In this document: piece by piece, positions 58,247 to 64,000 of the stretch
Layout: each line of letters opens with the position of its first letter
How positions within the stretch are numbered: the first letter of the stretch is position 1
Source: Streptomyces sp. BA2
GTDB lineage: Bacteria; Actinomycetota; Actinomycetes; Streptomycetales; Streptomycetaceae
Reading direction: 5' to 3'
DNA length: 64,000 nucleotides
Assembly (NCBI RefSeq): GCF_009769735.1
Contig: NZ_WSRO01000001.1
Location: 186,001 to 250,000, forward strand
Position numbers and translations under genes: made by a program
Notes under the pieces: model-generated
Told to the model about the DNA's origin: nothing
What the model saw: the letters and a program-made list of their open reading frames with translations, nothing else
Databases searched by the model: none

Positions 58247-59029
58247 TCAGCTGGTGCGGCCGTGGGGCTCGAATTGCTTCATCCGGTCAAGGACGGCGTC
58301 CGCGGTCGGCTTTCGCAGCTCGTCGACGATGCGGCCGTCGGCGAGGTAGACGACGCGGTCGGCGTAGGCGGCGGCGACCGGGGCGTGAGTGACCATCACG
58401 ATCGTCTGGCCCAGCTCACGCACGGAGTTGCGCAGGAAGCCGAGCACGTCGGCGCCGGATCGTGAGTCGAGGTTGCCGGTCGGCTCGTCGGCGAAGATGA
58501 TCTCGGGCTTGCCCACCAGCGCCCGTGCGACGGCAACGCGCTGCTGCTGTCCACCCGACAGTTCAGTGGGCCGATGCCTCAGACGTTGGGACAGACCCAC
58601 CTGCTTGATGACCAGATCCAGCCACTCCTTGTCGGGCTTGCGGCCGGCGATGTCCAACGGGAGGGTGATGTTCTCCAGGGCATTGAGCGTGGGCAGCAGG
58701 TTGAAGGCCTGGAAGATGAAGCCGACCTTGTCCCGGCGCAATGTGGTGAGCTGCTGTTCGTCCAAGGTCGAGAGCTCGGCCTCACCTATCCACGCATGCC
58801 CCGAGGAGATCGTGTCCAGGCCCGCGACGCAGTGCATGAGTGTCGACTTGCCGGAACCAGACGGGCCCATGATCGCGGTGAACTCGGCCCGCCGGAACTC
58901 GACGGAGACGCCGTCCAAGGCAGCCACCCGGGTCTCCCCCTGGCCGTACACCTTTGTCAGATCGACGGCATGGGCGGCCACCGCGGTGGCGGGGGCGGTC
59001 TTCTTCACGGCCAGGGGGGATGCAGTCAC
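58247..59029 (-). CDS. ABC transporter ATP-binding protein, MacB/LolD type
   Basis: A 260-residue ATPase: Walker A GPSGSGKST (55-63), Q-loop FIFQAFNLLPTLNALEN, signature LSGGQQQR (157-164), Walker B IIFADEPTGNLD, and H-loop H215 (MVTHA). It belongs to the MacB/LolD/FtsE group that partners FtsX-like permeases such as the next gene. GTG 59029 with AGGAG upstream is preferred to the ATG 16 codons upstream. First gene of a two-gene operon. Confidence 0.93.
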   Translation of the reverse strand: MTASPLAVKKTAPATAVAAHAVDLTKVYGQGETRVAALDGVSVEFRRAEFTAIMGPSGSGKSTLMHCVAGLDTISSGHAWIGEAELSTLDEQQLTTLRRDKVGFIFQAFNLLPTLNALENITLPLDIAGRKPDKEWLDLVIKQVGLSQRLRHRPTELSGGQQQRVAVARALVGKPEIIFADEPTGNLDSRSGADVLGFLRNSVRELGQTIVMVTHAPVAAAYADRVVYLADGRIVDELRKPTADAVLDRMKQFEPHGRTS

Positions 59030-59466
59030 GGACGGACTCTCCTGTTCAAAAACGACACAAAGGGGCAACTCGTCCATCGTCCCGGCCCCGCGGAACGTAA
59101 AGGTCGAACCCCGGGCCCGTTCCGAGCCATGCTTGAGAGGTATCTGGTGCTAAGCGGTCATACCTGGGGATGACGTGTCCAACACTGCATAAAGCGGCAT
59201 AACGGTTCCCGAGCCGCCCGGCGGCAAGCAGGTACCTGTTGACTGTGCGAGTGATCCCGGCCTGCAGGCGGGGCGGATCTCAGCCGTGGCCGAAAGGCGC
59301 GATGCAGGCACGCGGCGTGTGTCTCGACGGCGAGGCAGCCATCGAAACGGCAGCGCCTGGCCGGCCCGCCCATGGAGCAAGAAGGTCTCCCGGCGACCGC
59401 CGCGATTCACCGACCGAGCCGCTGGGTCGGCCACCCGAACTTCCCTCGCTCGCAAAGCCCTTGTGG
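59030..59466. other. Intergenic region without supported gene
   Basis: About 440 nt containing the promoter of the ABC operon at its left end; nothing else recognised. Confidence 0.4.
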
Positions 59467-59754
59467 TCACACCTTGAACTGTCCGCGCACGGCCGCGCCG
59501 ACATCATCCGAACGCATCCACCGGAAAGTGCGGTCCGCCACCCTCATCCTGGTCACCGTCGCGCACATCCGGTCTTTGTCCGGACTCAGAAGGCGAGCAC
59601 CGCGGCTGTCTTCGATCTCGCAGACCTGCCGCAGCGCCTCGGTCATTCCTGTCAGCAAGAAACGGAGTTGCGTCGGAGTGGCCTTGGAATCGGCGAGCAG
59701 GTCATCCGCTGGGTCAAGCAGATCACCTGCGATGCCGAGCTGCACGCTCTCCAC
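59467..59754 (-). CDS. Hypothetical protein, possibly incomplete
   Basis: Up to 95 residues from a GTG: VESVQLGIAGDLLDPADDLLADS then TQLRFLLTGMTEALRQV and a charged C-terminus (SPDKDRMCATVTRMRVADRTFRW). The amino-acid composition looks protein-like, but there is no good ribosome site, and the upstream continuation of the frame is Arg/Pro-rich shadow. It may be a truncated gene. Confidence 0.3.
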   Translation of the reverse strand: MESVQLGIAGDLLDPADDLLADSKATPTQLRFLLTGMTEALRQVCEIEDSRGARLLSPDKDRMCATVTRMRVADRTFRWMRSDDVGAAVRGQFKV

Positions 59755-60546
59755 GTGTCCGCGACACGGGCGGAGAAGCCGCCGCCTCCCCTGGCACAGC
59801 AGGGCTTGCCTTGCGTGATCGCCCGCGGCGACTGCCGCACGGGGATCCCGTGGTGGTCCACGTCGACCTGTACACCCCCTGGACGTTCGCGCGAACCCAG
59901 TTGGCGATTTTGGGTGCGGAATCTCGTGCCGAACTTCGAACTGTAGCGAGCGCACTCGTCACCTTCAGCTCCTGCACATGACCTCTCTGTTCTCCACGGC
60001 TCCCACCTGCGCAAGGGGCAGCCATACGCATTCAGGCGCTAGTGGTAAGCCCGGCAGGATCTCTTCGGGTTCGTCGCTGATGAAGGGCATGCGTGGCCAG
60101 CCTCACGGTTGCGAGCTCTCCGCACCCGGGGGCGGTAGCACGGGCCGCAGGGATCGCGAGCGCCGTCCTCTCCGCTGTCACCCTTCGAGCGGCAGAGACG
60201 TACCCGCCCTGATCATCGTCGTGGCCAACGCCCTCTCCTTCAGCGCGCTCACGGACCGGCTCATGACGTCTCACCAGCGGAAGGCCATCGACGGTGAGGG
60301 GAGACCGCATGCCTAGTGAAGGCCCCAAGCAATCTCCTCGAGCCTCCTGGGTCCGAAGAACGAGACAGGGCCCGCAACTTCGCACCCCCTGCCGACGAGG
60401 GGCGGGGCGGCCTAGGCGACATAGAACTGTCACTTGCAGGCGCTTGCAGAATCCTTGATCGCAAAGGGCGAATGGATCCATTCCACTCAATGAAGTCGAC
60501 AACCAGGACGTTGCGGGCGCCTTGTTGCTGACGATACGGAAGAGCG
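59755..60546. other. Intergenic region without supported gene
   Basis: About 790 nt with only poorly supported open frames. Confidence 0.35.
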
Positions 60547-60723
60547 ATGAAAATGATCATAAAGTTCGAGGAGGCTCTGGCGCTCTATCTTCAGACAGCC
60601 CGTGAGATGACTCAGACCGAGGTAGATGCGCGGGCTTCATCGAGAGCAGCCGATGACGTCACAGCCCACGATCGCGCAGAGGCTGCCGTACATCACGCGG
60701 AGTACGAAGTGCCGCGGCATTGA
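60547..60723 (+). CDS. Small charged hypothetical protein, 58 residues
   Basis: ATG with GGAAGAG just upstream; begins MKMIIKFEEALALYLQTARE and continues as a Glu/Asp/Ala/His-rich helix ending EYEVPRH. No family recognised. It is below usual length cut-offs, so translation is uncertain. Confidence 0.35.
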   Translation: MKMIIKFEEALALYLQTAREMTQTEVDARASSRAADDVTAHDRAEAAVHHAEYEVPRH

Positions 60724-61329
60724 ATGCCTTTTGTGCTCCTTTTCGGCCGATTTCAAGAGGGCAGACTGCCGTAGTGATCGTCCGTGCGGTGGCACGGGGC
60801 CCCGCCCAGGCGCTGAGGTTGTTGCCGCCGTGGTGAACGCGCTGTCGCCGCAGACTGGTGTCGTCGTTGTGTGATAAACGCTCTGGATGGGAGCGCTCCT
60901 TGTGAGGTGCCACCGACGGGGCAGACCACATGTTGGCATTGTTGATCGGGATGGGGAGGGGTTGCGGGCTTTCCATCGTTGTCTGTCAAGACGGGGCCGC
61001 CAGTGGCGCTTTGATGTCGTGGGACTGTTGCCACCGAAGATCCAGAAGGGGCCGTTGGGTGACGGGAACGGCGGCGCCGATTTCATCGAGCGGAAGATCC
61101 CTTTGTATCCGAATTGCGAGGCGATCCATCGACCGGAACTGCCCCAATTGATCACGCTCGGTACCTGTCGGAGTACGGAGGAATCGTTCCACCGCACTCG
61201 GGAGCGTATGCTTTTCGGGCATCAATCTCGATGACCGCATTGCGGAAAAGCAGCATCGCTGTTACCTTCCGATCACGGGTTTCAAGAACTCGTGATGGAC
61301 GCCCCCGGAATATGGAGTATGATCCGGCC
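60724..61329. other. Intergenic region upstream of lsr2
   Basis: About 600 nt with no supported gene; AT-richer towards 61240-61330, as expected for the lsr2 promoter. Confidence 0.4.
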
Positions 61330-61662
61330 ATGGCTCAGAAAACTGTCACAATCTACACTGACGACCTCACGGGCAAGGAATCCTCGGAGGCCCGGACACA
61401 CACGTTCACGCTAGACGGAGTGGGCTACGAAATCGATCTCGCGCCGGAAAGCTACGACCAGCTCTTCGAGGCACTGAGCCCTTTCATCGACAAGGGACGC
61501 AAGACAGGTCGCGTCAAGGGAGCCCGGAAGGTGCGGTCGGTCCCCGCAGGTGGACCTAGCACTGCAGATGTGCGCATCTGGGCCAAGGAGAACGGCTACA
61601 AGGTCAATGACCGTGGCCGCGTCCCGTCCGACGTTCGCGAAGCATTCGAAGCCGCTCACTGA
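61330..61662 (+). CDS. lsr2: Lsr2 nucleoid-associated protein
   Basis: A 110-residue Lsr2 homologue that binds AT-rich DNA and silences horizontally acquired genes. The N-terminal dimerisation domain (QKTVTIYTDDLTGKES, TFTLDGVGYEIDLAPESYDQL) is followed by a basic linker (KGARKVRS) and a C-terminal DNA-binding domain with VRIWAKENGYKVNDRGR; the AT-hook-like RGR is at 95-97. Start chosen at ATG 61330 with GGAG upstream; an upstream extension is unsupported. Streptomyces usually has more than one Lsr2; this one sits among foreign-looking DNA. Confidence 0.95.
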   Translation: MAQKTVTIYTDDLTGKESSEARTHTFTLDGVGYEIDLAPESYDQLFEALSPFIDKGRKTGRVKGARKVRSVPAGGPSTADVRIWAKENGYKVNDRGRVPSDVREAFEAAH

Positions 61663-61671
61663 TCAGACGAG

Positions 61672-61698
61672 AAGCCCCCGGCGGAATGCCGGGGGCTT
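61672..61698 (+). terminator. Terminator after lsr2
   Basis: AAGCCCCCGGC pairs with GCCGGGGGCTT across GGAAT, 9 nt after the lsr2 stop. Confidence 0.85.
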
Positions 61699-62303
61699 TG
61701 CTCTGGGCGGGGCCCAAGGCGTCGTCCCTCGCCGTTCCGCTCCATCTCGACGATGGTCTCCCGTCGCTGCCGAAAACGATTGACTCCCGCGTCTGGACCC
61801 CCGCTGTAGCCGTTGCCGCATCCTGGGTGACGCCTTCGCGAGGCTGTCCAAGCGGGAGGCCTCGGCGACGGAGCCTGCAGGGAGCGGTCTGCTTGCTGGG
61901 CGAGACAGTGAAACTCTTCTATGGTCCGGCTTCTAACGCTATCAGGAGCCGCATCAATAACGGGTTCCGTCTAGATCGAAACCGAACTGCGGCTGTAGCA
62001 GTGCCTTGATAAATGGGTCGCTACCAAGCGGATTCTTTCATCCCTGCTGAAAGCTGGCTGCGGAGCAAGCTGATCAGCGCCGCGGGACGTCGCCTCAAGC
62101 TGAGCGAGGTGGCCTCACATGAAGGCTCCGCGCTCGTAACGACGTTAACCCCACGCGCGGCAGGCGGTCCGCCCGCAGACGTGCCCGGCGCGTACTGCGA
62201 TCTGCGCGCCTGTCACGTGCGCTCGTCTGCGCCCTTCCTGCTCAGGCCGTGTCGGTGTCACCCTGGGCATCACCGGGGACTGGGACATCATCCCGTCCCA
62301 TCC
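61699..62303. other. Intergenic region without supported gene
   Basis: About 600 nt, nothing recognised. Confidence 0.4.
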
Positions 62304-62326
62304 GAGGGTGGTCTTAAGCCACCCTC
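62304..62326. repeat. 8-bp inverted repeat upstream of secreted protein gene
   Basis: GAGGGTGG and CCACCCTC flank TCTTAAG, 20 nt before the start codon at 62346. Could be an operator or mRNA leader hairpin. Confidence 0.45.
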
Positions 62327-62345
62327 ATGCCGTTGGGGGGATGGA

Positions 62346-62888
62346 ATGCGTAAGGTCATGTGGGCCCTTGGTGGGGCTGCGGTTCTGCTATCTGGCATGC
62401 TGTCGGCGAATTCAGCGTCAGCCGACACGCCATTAGTGACCTGCACAGGCTCGAACGTCATCAAATACGAGCCAGGCGTCACCTACACGGAGAAGACCGT
62501 TCGCATCACTGGCGTGGACAGTGCGGCCTTGTGCGTGGACGCGGCGAATCCTCTTGTGCCGCTCTCATTCGAAGCGCCATTCTCCGGCGACTTCACTACC
62601 TCGTGCGCCTCAGTGTTTTCCGGGGGCACCGGCACCCAGACCCTCAACTGGAAACGGGCTGGTAAAGCCACCGGGGAAACCAGCGAGTGGCACTGGACCA
62701 TGCACTTTTCGACAAACGCCAACGGCCAGCTGCTGTCCATCGCAGACGGACCAATCGTCAACGGCAAGTACGCGGGGAAGGAACTGCGGCAAGTCATCAC
62801 CGTGGCCACCGGCGATCAAACTGCCTGTTCCAAACCGGAAGGGCTCACCGAGACCAGCGGGCCATCTAACTGGGTGTTCACCTTCTGA
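62346..62888 (+). CDS. Secreted protein of unknown function
   Basis: A 180-residue protein with a signal peptide (ALGGAAVLLSGMLSANSASA, cleavage before DTP) and a beta-rich mature domain with four cysteines (VTCTG, ALCVD, TSCAS, TACSK) likely in two disulfides. Trp-rich strand EWHWTMHF and the ending SNWVFTF. No family recognised. Codon 30 is TTA, suggesting bldA dependence. A GGATGGA lies just upstream of the ATG. Confidence 0.75.
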   Translation: MRKVMWALGGAAVLLSGMLSANSASADTPLVTCTGSNVIKYEPGVTYTEKTVRITGVDSAALCVDAANPLVPLSFEAPFSGDFTTSCASVFSGGTGTQTLNWKRAGKATGETSEWHWTMHFSTNANGQLLSIADGPIVNGKYAGKELRQVITVATGDQTACSKPEGLTETSGPSNWVFTF

Positions 62889-63932
62889 CGTCCATTCCGC
62901 AGCGGCGAGGTGACCGCCCTCCGTCCTGTCCCAAGTTCCTCGGGTGGGAGGGAGGGTGGCCAGCCGGGGTGTGCGGCATGGCCGGTGCTGCCGTTCCATG
63001 CGGTCGTCATCCCTGGACAGATGATCTCGGGTCAGTTTGTTGCTGCCGCCAAAGCAGGCGCAACCAGCGGCGCACCCGCGAGGGGTGATGCTTCGTCACA
63101 CTGCGCAGATCGGTCAAAGCCTCAAGGCTCGCTCTACCCGCCTCCACCCACCTCCACCCGGGCCTCAATACCTGCGCCCTATCCAGGCGCCTTCACATCA
63201 CCGGGACTAATAGCTCCATATATACCCGGCCGAGGAGGTTGCTCTTACTCCTGAGTCGACAGTGGAGGGCGGTTCGGGATTCCAGTAGCAGCCAACGGGC
63301 TTCTTATCCTTCCCGCTCTGGCATCATTCCCACTTGTCGCGCAATGCTAAAGCCAGGTCCGCGTGGTTGACGATAGCGATTTTTGACAGAAAGTCTATTG
63401 TCAATATTTCCTCTCCTTGCGGCTTGGGGGCCCTAATTCCGAAGCCGCCTTACAGCACTGCCCACTGCCCACGTATTGCTTGTTGCAATCCGCGCGAGGC
63501 GCCCAATATCTTCCTCGGTTACATGTGCCTGCTCCTCCCCCTTGCCTGCGCATGCGCCTGCTGACGATGGTCGGCACGCCCACTAGCCGCATCCAGCGGG
63601 CCGCTCACCCGCAGGACTTGGACCCGCCCTGGCCAAAGGTGTGTCGGTGTGCCCGGGGCGCAGTGCCGGTGGGGTACACAGACCATGGCAGGCAGGCCGA
63701 CGACGCAGCCGTTTCCTCCCGGCCTGTGAAACGAACGCTCTCGGCGGCAGATCGCGCCGCCAGGCCAGCCCCGTCAGCGGCGCGGCGGGCCAGCCAAACT
63801 CTACTGCCCTGCCTCATCACCGCGATCACCCAGCAGCCAGCACAGGGTCGCGAAGACCTTAGATGTTCAACTCTTTCGCTTATCCACTCTCACTAAGAGG
63901 CAATGAAGTCTCTTTTTCCGGAGGGTCTACTG
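62889..63932. other. Intergenic region without supported gene
   Basis: Just over 1 kb; short frames only, none convincing. Confidence 0.4.
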
Positions 63933-64000
63933 ATGGAACGCACGTATATCCTGGTTCAAACTTCGCTCGGTAAGGCCGCCTCGGCGGCGGCCTTAGTCTC
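63933..64000 (+). CDS. AsnC/Lrp ligand-binding-domain protein, 5' end only
   Basis: The first 22 codons read MERTYILVQTSLGKAASAAA and onward, the opening strand and helix of the stand-alone AsnC/Lrp effector-binding (RAM) domain family. GGAGGG lies 7 nt upstream of the ATG. Codon 21 is TTA. The gene leaves the window on the right. Confidence 0.65.
   Translation, partial: MERTYILVQTSLGKAASAAALV

Overview
The window reads as chromosomal DNA of a Streptomyces-like actinomycete. GC is high with a strong third-codon bias. GTG starts and ATGA/TGATG stop-start overlaps are common. Actinobacterial families include Lsr2, a DUF397 domain, an MT0933-type antitoxin, secreted AroQ chorismate mutase and NDP-deoxyhexose genes, and several genes carry the rare TTA (bldA) codon. 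At least six decayed or rearranged insertion-sequence pieces (IS5-, IS110-, IS701- and IS605-like), a GH6 cellulase pseudogene and phage-type orphans mark it as an accessory, chromosome-arm-like region.

Layout. (1) 1-3836, minus strand: urea transporter, ureA, a CbiX-fold protein with a His-rich tail, ureB and ureC (cut by the left edge). (2) 3837-8245: a lipoprotein, an IS5 relic and a repeat-built beta-propeller-like protein. (3) 8246-18619: an NDP-deoxyhexose cluster. It holds rmlA, rmlB, an RmlC-RmlD-GT61 triple fusion, a 2,3-dehydratase, an aldo/keto reductase and a second 3/5-epimerase, ending at a catalytically doubtful IS701-type gene. (4) 18620-37537: scattered small genes. They include PRC-barrel/DUF2382, chorismate mutase, cupin, S1 protease, a LuxR-like regulator with a tiny membrane partner, an RHH/MazF-like toxin-antitoxin pair, a Lys/Ala-rich winged-helix protein, a hemopexin-repeat protein, DUF1360 and a GT4-like glycosyltransferase, interleaved with IS relics and two blocks of 7-bp tandem repeats. 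(5) 37538-55476, plus strand: an ~18-kb run of seven very large genes of unknown function: two DUF6603-type proteins sharing an exact 939-bp 3' end, 785-, 1364-, 650- and 414-residue proteins, and a hemopexin-like/glycine-rich protein. It ends at two strong hairpins. (6) 55624-59029, minus strand: MacB/FtsX-type ABC exporter. (7) 59030-64000: small genes, lsr2, a secreted protein, and the start of an AsnC/Lrp ligand-binding-domain gene at the right edge.

How the parts may fit. The urease block hydrolyses imported urea, and the CbiX-like protein is placed to handle nickel. The sugar block can make dTDP-4-keto-6-deoxyglucose, L-rhamnose and a 2,6-dideoxyhexose, with two glycosyltransferases in the window (the fused GT61 domain and the GT4-like gene) but no obvious aglycone. 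The 18-kb operon is the strongest candidate for an undescribed system. Its products are large, beta-rich, modular and lack visible signal peptides. Four of them carry TTA codons, and the set ends in a putative polyglycine adhesin, which suggests a developmentally controlled multi-protein assembly. That last step is inference.
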